Virus record (IMG/VR): IMGVR_UViG_3300025646_000331
Span: 1-25,528 of that record
Direction: 5' to 3' (one strand)
Origin: a virus
Length of the DNA stretch: 25,528 nt
Numbering within the stretch: position 1 is the stretch's first letter; every line of letters starts with the position of its first letter. Positions 12,622-21,569 of the stretch are shown one piece after another. The notes below the pieces were generated by a model, which had not been told where the DNA came from, made no database searches, and worked only from the letters and a program-made list of their open reading frames with translations. Position numbers and translations under genes: made by a program.

Positions 12622-13116
12622 ATGGCATCGATAAATGTCCCAGTCAAAGGCTTAACAGGATTGATAAACATCCTAGCACTAGACACTGCCAATACCATTG
12701 CAGAAGTTGCAACAGCGGCTTCCGCGGCAGAGGGACTTACTGTTGGCTACTATGAAGTGATGTCACTTGAACGCAACCCCGATTCAAATTCAGTAGATGC
12801 ACCCACTGATACTATAGCCTCACTTAATTTTGTAGGTGCGTCAGGTACGGACCCTTTCACTGATATCGATGAAGATACTGATATTTTTTATTTCAAGCCC
12901 CTACAGGCAGGACAGACTAAACAGTATCTACAAGAACAAAGAATAGATATTGCAGAATTAAAACGACAAGGTGGACCTACAGCAAATACAAGTTTGCCCT
13001 GTTATAGAACATTAAACACAGCGAATTTAAGTTTATTGCCCTCTGTTTATGTAGGCAATACTTCTACGCCTAACCCACATCCAAGTGGATTGCAAGAAGG
13101 AAGACCCTGGGAGTAA
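12622..13116 (+). CDS. Probable virion protein, unknown
   Basis: 164 residues, Ala/Thr/Asn-rich, with no motif I recognise. Position between late virion genes and composition (small residues, few charges, one cysteine) suggest a particle-associated protein. AGAGG lies before ATG 12622. Starts 3 bases after the preceding stop and ends 3 bases before the next start. Confidence 0.7.
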   Translation: MASINVPVKGLTGLINILALDTANTIAEVATAASAAEGLTVGYYEVMSLERNPDSNSVDAPTDTIASLNFVGASGTDPFTDIDEDTDIFYFKPLQAGQTKQYLQEQRIDIAELKRQGGPTANTSLPCYRTLNTANLSLLPSVYVGNTSTPNPHPSGLQEGRPWE

Positions 13117-13119
13117 TAA

Positions 13120-14694
13120 ATGGCAGAACCAACACCAGCAGACGTAAAACCTTGGTATTTACGTAACATAACAGAAGCACTAGCACTTGATACTGTTAGC
13201 GGCAATGTCTATCTACGTACAGATTCAAACGTAAGCATAGGTAATGCTAATATCATAGTAGGCAATGTTGGTATCACAAGTTTTGGCAACGTAGACATAT
13301 CAGGAAACACACTTCCTGTCATTATAGATTCGGGTAATGTCACAGTAAGTGGTTCTGTAGATGCCAACATCACAAATGCTAATATTGAAGTCACACAAGG
13401 CACAGATCCTTGGGTAGTGTCTGGTAATGTTGGTATCAGTGGTACTGCCAATGTTATATTAGCAGACGATGCCAGCGTAGTCATCTCGGCATTTAGCGGC
13501 GCAGTAGCAGACGCATTTGGACGATTGAGAACAAGCGAACCTTACACACTATTTGATACACGATCACGATATTATGACCATGGACAGTTCGCAAGCAATA
13601 CATCAGGCACAGCCAATGTAGTATATGTTGCTAACCAAAGTAGTTATCAACTCAATGTAGGTAGTGCTTCAGGTGACAGCGTGTTGCGTGAAACACTCAA
13701 ACCATTCCCTTATCAGCCTGGCAAGAGCCAACTCACATTAAACACATTCTGTATGAACACACCCGAGCCTAACTTGCGTCAGCGTGTAGGCTTGTTTGAT
13801 AGTAATGACGGTGTGTTCTTTGAGAACGATGGTACATATAACTATATGGTCATTCGTTCAGGATCATATGGTTCGGAAGAAAGAGTCAGACAAGATGCGT
13901 GGAACGTTGACACATTAGATGGACTGGGTGGTGCATCTAATCCTTCAGGTATCACATTATATCCAGATCGCACACAGATCATGTTTGCCGATGTTGAGTG
14001 GTTAGGTGTAGGTAGTGTTCGTGTAGGATTTGTGATAAATGGTGCTTATATTATTTGTCATCAGTTCAATCATGCTAACCAAGTTGGCAATACAAAAGTT
14101 TACATGACTACAGCAACATTGCCTATCAGATATGAAATTACTAACACTGGTACAACTACTGGCAATAGCATGATGACACAGATTTGTAGTTCTGTCATCA
14201 GCGAAGGTGGTTTTCAGTTAGCAGGATCAGGCAATCCTAGAGCAGCCTCACATGTGATAGGCACTCCTGTTAGATTACCTAACGATGAAAGTTTCTTACC
14301 TGTACTTTCTATAAGATTGAAAAGCACTAATCTAAACGCTGTCGTCATACCTATGAACTATTCGATAGTTCCCGTGTCAGGAAGTTTGTTCCAATATCGT
14401 GTCTATAAAAAAGCAATCACAAGCGGTGGTAGTTGGGTAAGTTCAGCGGCAGATAGTTCAGTAGAATATAATCTAGCGCCTACAGCATTGGTTAGCGGTA
14501 GCATCGCAGAACAAACTTTTTTGAATAGCACTAATCAAAGTACAGGTGCGCCCATACAAGAACCATTCACTTTTGAATATCAGCTTGAGAGAGATCCGTT
14601 CACAGGCGTAGCATATGAATATACTATAATGATGGCTACAACTGGTACTAACCAAGATGTCTACGCAAGTATTGAGTGGCAAGAAATCACGTAA
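13120..14694 (+). CDS. Large virion structural/adhesin-like protein
   Basis: 524 residues. Residues about 27-125 contain irregular short repeats of the GNVxISG / SGNVTVSG type, suggesting a beta-rich stalk or beta-helix. The following DAFGRLRTSEPYTLFDTRSR (131-150) is a signature common in phage particle proteins. The remaining 350 residues are Ser/Thr/Asn/Gly-rich and beta-type, resembling a tail-fibre or capsid-decorating protein. There is no transmembrane segment or enzyme motif. It is embedded between a sugar aminotransferase unit and an FkbH-like gene, which may be relevant to glycan recognition or modification. Confidence 0.75.
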   Translation: MAEPTPADVKPWYLRNITEALALDTVSGNVYLRTDSNVSIGNANIIVGNVGITSFGNVDISGNTLPVIIDSGNVTVSGSVDANITNANIEVTQGTDPWVVSGNVGISGTANVILADDASVVISAFSGAVADAFGRLRTSEPYTLFDTRSRYYDHGQFASNTSGTANVVYVANQSSYQLNVGSASGDSVLRETLKPFPYQPGKSQLTLNTFCMNTPEPNLRQRVGLFDSNDGVFFENDGTYNYMVIRSGSYGSEERVRQDAWNVDTLDGLGGASNPSGITLYPDRTQIMFADVEWLGVGSVRVGFVINGAYIICHQFNHANQVGNTKVYMTTATLPIRYEITNTGTTTGNSMMTQICSSVISEGGFQLAGSGNPRAASHVIGTPVRLPNDESFLPVLSIRLKSTNLNAVVIPMNYSIVPVSGSLFQYRVYKKAITSGGSWVSSAADSSVEYNLAPTALVSGSIAEQTFLNSTNQSTGAPIQEPFTFEYQLERDPFTGVAYEYTIMMATTGTNQDVYASIEWQEIT

Positions 14695-14699
14695 CGTGA

Positions 14700-16067
14700 A
14701 TGATAAAACTAATCATTTGGGACTTAGATGGCATATTATGGGAATCTAGTGTAGGTGAAACAAACTCTACTGGTGACATAAATCATAAAGCCATACAATT
14801 CATAAAACAAACCGAAGAATGCGGAATAATACATTCTGTCTGTAGTAAAAACAATCTAGCGAAAACTAAACCCTTCTTAGAATCATTAGGCATATGGAAT
14901 TTATTTGTTTTTCCTGTCATCGAATATTTGCCTAAAGGACCCGCAGTAAAGAAAATAATAGAAAGCTGTCAATTAAACGAAACTCATGTATTGTTCGTAG
15001 ATGACAATACAATAAACACCAATGAAGTAAAATACTTTTGTCCAGATATCAGTGTAGAAAATACTACTGACTTTATTGACTCGTTTGATATACCTCAAGG
15101 TAAATCAAGAACAGAACAGTATAAGATATTAGAGTTAAAATCATTTGATAAAGATAATCTTACCTTCTTGCAAGACAGTGATATAAAAATCTCTATAACT
15201 AATAATAACAATTGTTTTTTATTTTACGATAGAATATGTGAATTAGTTAATAGATCAAATAGACTGAACTTTACTAAAACAAGATTTCCATGCATCGATG
15301 ATCATTTAATGCCCTATGCACATATTCAGAACAGAAAGAATTATGTAGTATTTGCATGGGACAAGTATGGTTATTATGGATTGATTGGTTATTTCTCTAC
15401 GGACGAGGCTCTACAACAAATAGAGCATTTTGTTTTTTCTTGTAGGGTATTAGATATGGGGATAGAAAATTATTGTGCAGATTATATCAAGCATACCCTT
15501 AAAATACCTTTTGATATTAATATACCTCACCGAGATGTATCTTATATAGAACATGTTGATTTTGAAATTGCTAGCAAAATAATAGATACCAAAGAAGAAC
15601 TAAAATTTAGCAGTGATGAGCCAAAAGTAAAAATATATGCGGGATGCCTGTCTTTGCCGATATGGTCTAGTTGTAAAACTAATTACATTATACAACCTAT
15701 GAATTTTGGTTATCAGCCACATCACAGCAATATAGAAGATAACCCAGAGTTGATTATTATAAGTATAATGAATGAATTAATGATTGATCCTGGATCGTTA
15801 TCTGATTACATATACAGATGTAACCGTTTTATCGAAATTGCTATTGAGCATAAGAAATCTATATTGCTTCTTATTCCCGAAAGTTTAGGGAAAAACTATA
15901 CTAACACAGAGTTAGAAATCTATGATTTTTGGAATAAATTAAATTTGGATAGTATCTATGTACCTTTATCCTCTGAAATAGATCATACACATTTCACTAG
16001 ACACGTTTTGGCTAAACTAGGGTTAAAAATCGATGCCTGGGTAAAAAATAAATTATCACTCACGTAA
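14700..16067 (+). CDS. FkbH-like HAD-superfamily protein with unknown C-terminal domain
   Basis: 455 residues. The N-terminal HAD phosphatase-type domain has DLDGILW (D8, D10), SKNN (49-52), the motif III lysine in LPKG (K79) and FVDD (D101, D102). ELVNRSNRLNFTK (about 186-198) matches the linker region of FkbH-type proteins, which load three-carbon glyceryl units onto carriers in polyketide or glycan pathways. Residues about 320-455 (KIYAGCLSLPIWSSC onward) form a domain I do not recognise; an SGNH-hydrolase-like fold is possible. The coding sequence is more AT-rich than the neighbouring virion genes, suggesting recent acquisition. No clear ribosome binding site. Follows the adhesin-like gene after 5 bases. 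Confidence 0.82.
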   Translation: MIKLIIWDLDGILWESSVGETNSTGDINHKAIQFIKQTEECGIIHSVCSKNNLAKTKPFLESLGIWNLFVFPVIEYLPKGPAVKKIIESCQLNETHVLFVDDNTINTNEVKYFCPDISVENTTDFIDSFDIPQGKSRTEQYKILELKSFDKDNLTFLQDSDIKISITNNNNCFLFYDRICELVNRSNRLNFTKTRFPCIDDHLMPYAHIQNRKNYVVFAWDKYGYYGLIGYFSTDEALQQIEHFVFSCRVLDMGIENYCADYIKHTLKIPFDINIPHRDVSYIEHVDFEIASKIIDTKEELKFSSDEPKVKIYAGCLSLPIWSSCKTNYIIQPMNFGYQPHHSNIEDNPELIIISIMNELMIDPGSLSDYIYRCNRFIEIAIEHKKSILLLIPESLGKNYTNTELEIYDFWNKLNLDSIYVPLSSEIDHTHFTRHVLAKLGLKIDAWVKNKLSLT

Positions 16068-16073
16068 CATCCA

Positions 16074-16080
16074 ATAAATA
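16074..16080 (+). promoter_or_regulatory. Late promoter box ATAAATA
   Basis: CCAATAAATA just after the FkbH-like stop and 29 bases before the ATG at 16110, with TTAGGAG between as ribosome binding site. Confidence 0.7.
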
Positions 16081-16109
16081 TCTACAGCACATCATGATTA
16101 GGAGCAAAG

Positions 16110-16805
16110 ATGGAAATCCCTTACGATATTAACAAAACGCTAGACTTGATCAAACTAAAATTCTATAACGAATGGTTGTACACTGCCCACATTTACGATG
16201 AAGGCGACAGTCAATTTCATAAATCACTTACTGCACAAGTAGTCACAGAATATATCGATCCTCTTAACGTTGCTAAAGACGCTAAGATTTTAGATATGGG
16301 TTGTGGCCCCGGTTACTTTTTAGACGAGATGAAATCTCGAGGGTATACTGATGTTACTGGCGTGACATTAAGCCCGGGCGATGTAAAAATCTGTAAAGAT
16401 AAAGGTCATACTATCAAAGGATACGACCTTTCTTTCTTGCCTCAAGGTGAAGGATACTATGATGAAAGTGTAGACTTTATCTTTTGCCGTCACGCATTAG
16501 AGCATAGCCCCTATCCTATCTTTACTCTGATGGAGTACAATCGTGTGCTAAAACAAGGTGCCAAGATGTATATCGAAGTGCCTGCTCCTGATTGTGAACG
16601 TAGACATGAATTCAATTTGAATCATTATAGCATTCTAGGAACACAACAACTAGCCGCATTGTTGATGCGTACAGGTTTTAAGATCGATCTATTCAACAAT
16701 ATGGAGTTTGAATTGAACGTTCCTGTTGGAGATGAAGAACAGAGAGTCAAAGAACATTATTATTGCATCGTAGTGACTAAGGCTAAACCATTGGATATAA
16801 AATGA
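16110..16805 (+). CDS. Class I SAM-dependent methyltransferase
   Basis: 231 residues. Motif I LDMGCGPGYF (61-70), then VTGVTLSPGD (82-91), FIFCRHALEHS around residue 125 and a VLKQGAKMYIEVPAPD strand are typical of Methyltransf_11/23 enzymes on small molecules or sugars. The histidine-rich NLNHYSILGTQQL segment is also common to these. It has its own late promoter and strong binding site and lies directly before the terminase. Substrate unknown; it may belong with the FkbH-like and sugar genes. Confidence 0.88.
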   Translation: MEIPYDINKTLDLIKLKFYNEWLYTAHIYDEGDSQFHKSLTAQVVTEYIDPLNVAKDAKILDMGCGPGYFLDEMKSRGYTDVTGVTLSPGDVKICKDKGHTIKGYDLSFLPQGEGYYDESVDFIFCRHALEHSPYPIFTLMEYNRVLKQGAKMYIEVPAPDCERRHEFNLNHYSILGTQQLAALLMRTGFKIDLFNNMEFELNVPVGDEEQRVKEHYYCIVVTKAKPLDIK

Positions 16806-16852
16806 TTTGGCAAATTTAGACAATTTCATTCAGCCGTCTTTTTCGGATAGCA

Positions 16853-16859
16853 ATAAATA
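16853..16859 (+). promoter_or_regulatory. Late promoter box ATAAATA
   Basis: GCAATAAATA 18 bases before the terminase ATG, with AAGGGAAG between as binding site. Confidence 0.75.
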
Positions 16860-16877
16860 TTTTGAAAAGGGAAGACG

Positions 16878-18422
16878 ATGGCAACAGAATCATTAATCAA
16901 AACGCCTTATCAGAAAACAATATTCAAAACTGATAAGGACTTAGAAGATTTTATCAAGTGCTGTGACCCTGAAACGGGTTACTTACACTTCATGGATAAT
17001 TTCTTTTACATCCAGCATCCTACTAGGGGTAGTATTCAATATCACCCTTATAAGTATCAGAAACGCTTAATCGACACCTATCATAACTATCGATCATCTA
17101 TCGCACTGATGCCTAGACAGTCAGGTAAGACTACAAGCGCCGCAGGTTATTTGTTGTGGTATGCTATGTTTATTCCTGATTCTACTATTCTTATTGCCGC
17201 ACACAAATACGCCGGCGCACAAGAGATCATGCAACGTATCAGATATGCATATGAAAACTGTCCTACACATATCAAAGCAGGTGTCGTAACTTATAATAAA
17301 GGTTCGCTCGACTTTGAAAATGGTTCACGAATTGTAAGTGCTACTACAACTGAAAACACAGGTCGTGGTATGTCTATCACGTTATTATATCTTGACGAGT
17401 TTGCGTTCGTAAGACCCACTATCGCACAAGAGTTTTGGACTTCTATCACTCCAACACTAGCAACAGGTGGTAAATGTATCATCACTTCTACTCCTAACTC
17501 AGACGAAGATCAGTTTGCATTGATCTGGAAGCAAGCAAACAAAATGATCAATTCTCAGGGTGAAGAACAAGAAGTTGGTGTGAATGGTTTCAGAGCGTAT
17601 CGTGCATACTGGAATGAACAGCCCGGAAGAGATGAAAAATGGGCAGAGGAAATCAAAGCTAAATTAGGAGAAGACAGATTCAATCGTGAGATTGGTTGTG
17701 AATTTATTATTGCTGATGAAACTCTGATCAATCCTAATACATTGTTTAAATTAGAGGGCATTGACCCGATCGAAAAGCAAGGTCAGATCAGATGGTTTCA
17801 AAAACCTAAAAAAGATCGGGTGTATGTAGTAGGCTTGGACCCGTCGTTAGGTACAGGTTCTGATCCTTGTGCTATCCAAGTGTTCGAAGCAAACACAACT
17901 ACTCAGATTTGCGAATGGACAAACAATAAAACAGACATTCCAAATCAGATCAAATTACTAAAGCAGATAAACGAATATATCGTAGAGTGTACAGGTCAAC
18001 CAAACAACTTGTACTACTCTATCGAAAACAATAGCATCGGTGAAGCCGCATTGATCTCATTAAGAGAGTTTGGTGAGTCTAATATTCCTGGCATCTTTAT
18101 CAGCGAACGGGGCAAGAAGCGTAAAGGCTACACAACTACACAAAAAGTAAAATTATCGGCTTGTGCCAAGTTTAAAACCCTACTTGAAAGCAACAAATTG
18201 CGAGTAAATAGTAAAGCACTTATAAGCGAATTAAAAACATTTGTTGCGTCTGGTGGCAGTTATGCAGCCAAGATCGGTGATACAGACGATCTGGTAATGG
18301 CTACACTATTAATAATTCGGATATTACAAGATATCGCAGACTATCATCAAGACTTGGGCGAACAGATCAGAGATCACGATGAAGTGATTCCTCCACTTCC
18401 GTTCTTTGCCGTCATTAACTAA
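16878..18422 (+). CDS. 17: Terminase large subunit (gp17 type)
   Basis: 514 residues. The packaging ATPase domain has a terminase-type Walker A PRQSGKTT (79-86), Walker B LLYLDE (D173, E174) and coupling motif TSTPN (203-207). The nuclease domain has GLDPSLG (D321), SIENNS (E383) and GDTDD (D470/D471), matching the acidic triad of T4 gp17. It cuts concatemeric DNA and pumps it into the prohead together with the small subunit and portal, neither of which lies in this window. Slightly shorter than T4 gp17 (610 residues), mostly at the ends. Own late promoter. Confidence 0.97.
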   Translation: MATESLIKTPYQKTIFKTDKDLEDFIKCCDPETGYLHFMDNFFYIQHPTRGSIQYHPYKYQKRLIDTYHNYRSSIALMPRQSGKTTSAAGYLLWYAMFIPDSTILIAAHKYAGAQEIMQRIRYAYENCPTHIKAGVVTYNKGSLDFENGSRIVSATTTENTGRGMSITLLYLDEFAFVRPTIAQEFWTSITPTLATGGKCIITSTPNSDEDQFALIWKQANKMINSQGEEQEVGVNGFRAYRAYWNEQPGRDEKWAEEIKAKLGEDRFNREIGCEFIIADETLINPNTLFKLEGIDPIEKQGQIRWFQKPKKDRVYVVGLDPSLGTGSDPCAIQVFEANTTTQICEWTNNKTDIPNQIKLLKQINEYIVECTGQPNNLYYSIENNSIGEAALISLREFGESNIPGIFISERGKKRKGYTTTQKVKLSACAKFKTLLESNKLRVNSKALISELKTFVASGGSYAAKIGDTDDLVMATLLIIRILQDIADYHQDLGEQIRDHDEVIPPLPFFAVIN

Positions 18423-18429
18423 ATTGGAC

Positions 18430-18435
18430 TAAATA
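18430..18435 (+). promoter_or_regulatory. Degenerate late promoter CTAAATA
   Basis: CTAAATA differs from the consensus box at its first base and lies 5 bases before the ATG at 18441, the same tight spacing as at 1761. No ribosome binding site is visible upstream of 18441. Confidence 0.35.
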
Positions 18436-18440
18436 TCTAT

Positions 18441-21143
18441 ATGGCCATTGATCAAGAATCTTTTAATACTAGACTATACGAACTCTTAAAGGTGCGGGGC
18501 TACGATCCTGTACCTAAAAATTCTAAAAACGAGCGATCTAACCCGCAACAAGCTGATGTCTTTGAGTTTACCTTCAAAAAAGACGGTGAAAGCTATGGTA
18601 AAGCGTGGGCAACTATAGATCAAGCCTCGCAATTAAAACTATATTACGATGACGAGCAAGCAGAAAGCCCTCCTGGGAAGACTAAAGGGCTTGACTATGA
18701 TGATTCTTGGTCTGGCTTCTTAAAGCATTTGAAACAATGGACATTATCTAAGCAACTAGACTTTGACTTACAAAACAGTGATCGTTTAGGTGATGACATG
18801 CGTCAACGGGACTACTACAAAATGAAAGAAAAAATGAATGAGGGATATCACCCTATCAACAAACAAACAAGTTATAGCGATAGCGTACCAAACGTAAAAA
18901 TCATTATTCAACATGATAAGAAACTTGAGGAAACTGATCAACGTTTCAGAAATATCGCTAAGATTTTTGTTGAGAACCAAGAAGGTGAGAGATTTGTAGT
19001 TCCCACTAAGCGTCCCGGTATCGCACGTGTATATGGTCGTCACGTAGCAGAAGGTGGTACTCCTTATGACGAGCGTGGCCGTCACATCACTCAATTAGTA
19101 GAAGAATTTACCAAGATGGCTGGCTTTGTACGTGCTACCAAGAACGGCGAGTTTACAGAATCAGTACAGCAATTAGTGAATGAGGGTGTTAAACATCACC
19201 AGTCATTAAAAGAAACACTACAAAAGATGCAAAGCCATAGAGGCTACAGTCATTATTTTGAGTCTTGGACTCCAACACTTATGGAAGACGAGTCTGATCC
19301 TACAATCGCTGAAATGTTTTCTACAGAAACTATCGATCCAAGAATCGAAAGTGTATTACCTATCTTAAACAAATTAAACAGACAAGTTGTTTCTGAGATT
19401 GCAGAAGTAAATGAACTAGCCGCTTGGGCAGAAGAACTTACTGAAGGCGAATCTGAAGAACGTCCTTATATCTGCGTACATGCCAAGAAAGGCAAGCACG
19501 AATGTACGGCTAGTTCATCATATGAAGCCGCAAAGAAAGCCGCGGAACATTGGAAATTAAAATCAACTGCTGGTATCGATGCACACTTAGCAGACGTTAA
19601 GCACTCTACTCAACACATTGAAGAAGCAGAAAAAAGAGATACACACTGCTCAGACAAGTGCTGTGGTTCGGACGTTAAACGAGAAGACTGTAACTGTCCA
19701 CCAGACTGTAAAGGTTGTAACTGCAATGCAAAGCTAAATGAATCTGCACCTTATGAACCTTCTATCAGTCAAATGAGTGATGAAGATTTAGCCGAGTATA
19801 TTTTTAAAGACACAATTGATACACCAGATACATACAAAAAAGCAGTTATGTGGGTTAAGCAAAATAGAGAAGAAGCAGAAGAAGCCGCTAACGAAATCTC
19901 TATGGATCATGCTGAACCGGGTGACGAACTTAACGAAGGTTCAGTCCATGTCATGTATATTAACGGCAAACCGATAACAAAATATGCTAGTATTAGTGAT
20001 GCCGAACGTGATCTAAATTACATGACCGGAAAATATCCTAAGCATAATATAGAACTCAAAATAGAAAAAGACCCTGCTGATAAAAAGACCGCCGGCCTTG
20101 TAGGTGAAGCGCAATTGCTTGAGCAAGGATTATTATCAGATAGTGATATAGCAGAAAAAGTCAGTAAATTTATTGATGAGATCAATTCAAAGCATAAAGA
20201 ATCAGACCGTGCCGCAGTGATTAAAGAAAAGATCAAGTGGTTAAAGCAAGAAGCAAAGCGTACTAAAGACAATGCACATAGAAGCAATCTTGCGAAAGAA
20301 GTAAAACTGCTAGGAGCATACTTACAAAGCGGAGAGATTCCTAATACCGGTGCTCAAAGCGCATATGATGCCGCAGTCTCAGCCGCTGATAAAAAGATTG
20401 GTAGAGGAGCACAAGATAGGGAATCCGAAGGTCCAACTAAAGGACATGTAAGTATCGCTAGAGCATTGTCTGGTATCATTGGAGCCGCTACTGGAATGCC
20501 AGTAGGTGTAGCAGAAGAACAAGTAGACGAGTTTGATATGTCTGGTTGGGAAGATGATCGCCCTAAGAAATATAACCCTCGACTAGTAGACAAAGACACT
20601 GGTGAAGAGATCAAGTTACCTGCTAAACTTAAAGACTTTAGAGGAGACGAAGTTATTGTTGTAAGTTTTCAAGCTCCTCACAAACCAAGTTCGACAGGCA
20701 GAGTTTATACTAAAGACGGTGGTTCTTTCTTCCCTAGCGTAGTCAATGCTAAGATCGTAGATCATGAGTGGGACGATCCTGACAATCTAGATGAAGAAGT
20801 TGAACAGATTGATGAAATTTCGGCAGACCTTGCAAGAAGGGCGGCCGACAAAGCATACACTAAAGCTGATGTAGCAAGCAAGAAAACTTATCCTGCTCAA
20901 AGTGATGCCGAAAAGAAAGCAAACATTCAGGGTCGTAAGTTTGATCGCTATGCAAACAAAAAGCAAGATGCGATGGACGAACTTGAAGAAGATTTAGATG
21001 CTAATCAGAAACGTGCAGGACAACTTGGGCCTACCGAAAAAGTTAAAAACAACAACATCGGCAAACTCGTAGGCAATGAGAGTGTAGAAAGATTCGATGA
21101 GAGCGAAAAAGCACTCGAGGATATTCTGAGATTAATTCGTTAA
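18441..21143 (+). CDS. 900-residue mosaic phage protein; candidate internal virion polyprotein
   Basis: Modular, highly charged protein. Residues 1-330 are mixed alpha/beta and unrecognised. Residues 343-387 contain PYICVHAKKGKHECTA and then AAEHWKLKSTAGIDAHLAD, a short module seen in other phage structural proteins. Residues 402-428 are a compact cluster with eight cysteines (C403, C407, C408, C417, C419, C423, C426, C428), a likely metal site. Residues 501-541 form a small beta-alpha unit, 560-660 are helical, and 705-780 include a GRVYTKDGGSFFP beta domain. L-(N/T)-E-(G/S) sites at 333-336, 432-435 and 497-500 sit in linkers and fit the T4 prohead protease rule (L/I)xE. Adjacent to terminase and probably late. 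No enzyme motif; function unknown. Confidence 0.8.
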   Translation: MAIDQESFNTRLYELLKVRGYDPVPKNSKNERSNPQQADVFEFTFKKDGESYGKAWATIDQASQLKLYYDDEQAESPPGKTKGLDYDDSWSGFLKHLKQWTLSKQLDFDLQNSDRLGDDMRQRDYYKMKEKMNEGYHPINKQTSYSDSVPNVKIIIQHDKKLEETDQRFRNIAKIFVENQEGERFVVPTKRPGIARVYGRHVAEGGTPYDERGRHITQLVEEFTKMAGFVRATKNGEFTESVQQLVNEGVKHHQSLKETLQKMQSHRGYSHYFESWTPTLMEDESDPTIAEMFSTETIDPRIESVLPILNKLNRQVVSEIAEVNELAAWAEELTEGESEERPYICVHAKKGKHECTASSSYEAAKKAAEHWKLKSTAGIDAHLADVKHSTQHIEEAEKRDTHCSDKCCGSDVKREDCNCPPDCKGCNCNAKLNESAPYEPSISQMSDEDLAEYIFKDTIDTPDTYKKAVMWVKQNREEAEEAANEISMDHAEPGDELNEGSVHVMYINGKPITKYASISDAERDLNYMTGKYPKHNIELKIEKDPADKKTAGLVGEAQLLEQGLLSDSDIAEKVSKFIDEINSKHKESDRAAVIKEKIKWLKQEAKRTKDNAHRSNLAKEVKLLGAYLQSGEIPNTGAQSAYDAAVSAADKKIGRGAQDRESEGPTKGHVSIARALSGIIGAATGMPVGVAEEQVDEFDMSGWEDDRPKKYNPRLVDKDTGEEIKLPAKLKDFRGDEVIVVSFQAPHKPSSTGRVYTKDGGSFFPSVVNAKIVDHEWDDPDNLDEEVEQIDEISADLARRAADKAYTKADVASKKTYPAQSDAEKKANIQGRKFDRYANKKQDAMDELEEDLDANQKRAGQLGPTEKVKNNNIGKLVGNESVERFDESEKALEDILRLIR

Positions 21144-21144
21144 A

Positions 21145-21546
21145 TTAATTACGACCGCCGAAGGCTTTTCCAGCTTCGGCGATACCAAATGATCCTAAAG
21201 TAACTATTACGAAAGAAGTATAGATGGTGTCAGAGATAACAAAGTCTCTGCCCATATAAGCTGTTACTAAGTCAACAATACCAAACGCAACCATCATAAA
21301 GAATGACACGAATCCAATAATAGATTTCTCATTTATATGGTTGTCATCCATGAACAACCCACCAATACGAAACTTCTCTTTGGGTTTAGCCTGCAAAGCC
21401 GCTACTTTAAGTTCCTTGGTCAAGGCTTCCATCTCTTTAATCTTGTCATTTGCTTCATCTAATTTCAAAAGCAAGTCGGTGTACTTGTCAAGATCCAAGT
21501 TTTCAATCACATTTTTGTTGTCGTTATCGGTGACCGTATCGCTCAT
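21145..21546 (-). CDS. Two-helix membrane protein, holin-like
   Basis: 133 residues on the minus strand, the only such gene in the window. An acidic N-terminus and a coiled-coil stretch (about 20-52) are followed by two hydrophobic helices (76-98 and 106-124) joined by a short loop, then a short C-terminus. Size and two-helix topology fit a class II holin or another phage inner-membrane protein; similar NEKSIIGFVSF-type proteins occur in marine myophages. It converges on the 900-residue gene with one base between stops. A minus-strand ATAAATA box at 21672-21666 lies about 120 bases upstream and could make it late. The holin role is inference. Confidence 0.82.
   Translation of the reverse strand: MSDTVTDNDNKNVIENLDLDKYTDLLLKLDEANDKIKEMEALTKELKVAALQAKPKEKFRIGGLFMDDNHINEKSIIGFVSFFMMVAFGIVDLVTAYMGRDFVISDTIYTSFVIVTLGSFGIAEAGKAFGGRN
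21157..21180. other. Hairpin at the convergent gene junction
   Basis: GCCGAAG/CTTCGGC (21157-21163/21174-21180), a perfect seven-pair stem inside the 3' end of the minus-strand gene, 14 bases past the stop of the converging plus-strand gene. No T run follows on either strand, so it is not a standard terminator but could block run-through or protect 3' ends. Confidence 0.45.
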
Positions 21547-21569
21547 TTTGTTACCCTAAATGTATTCAA

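Noticed and set aside
12522-12755. 77-codon plus-strand frame
   Set aside because: Out-of-frame shadow spanning the end of one real gene and the start of the next.
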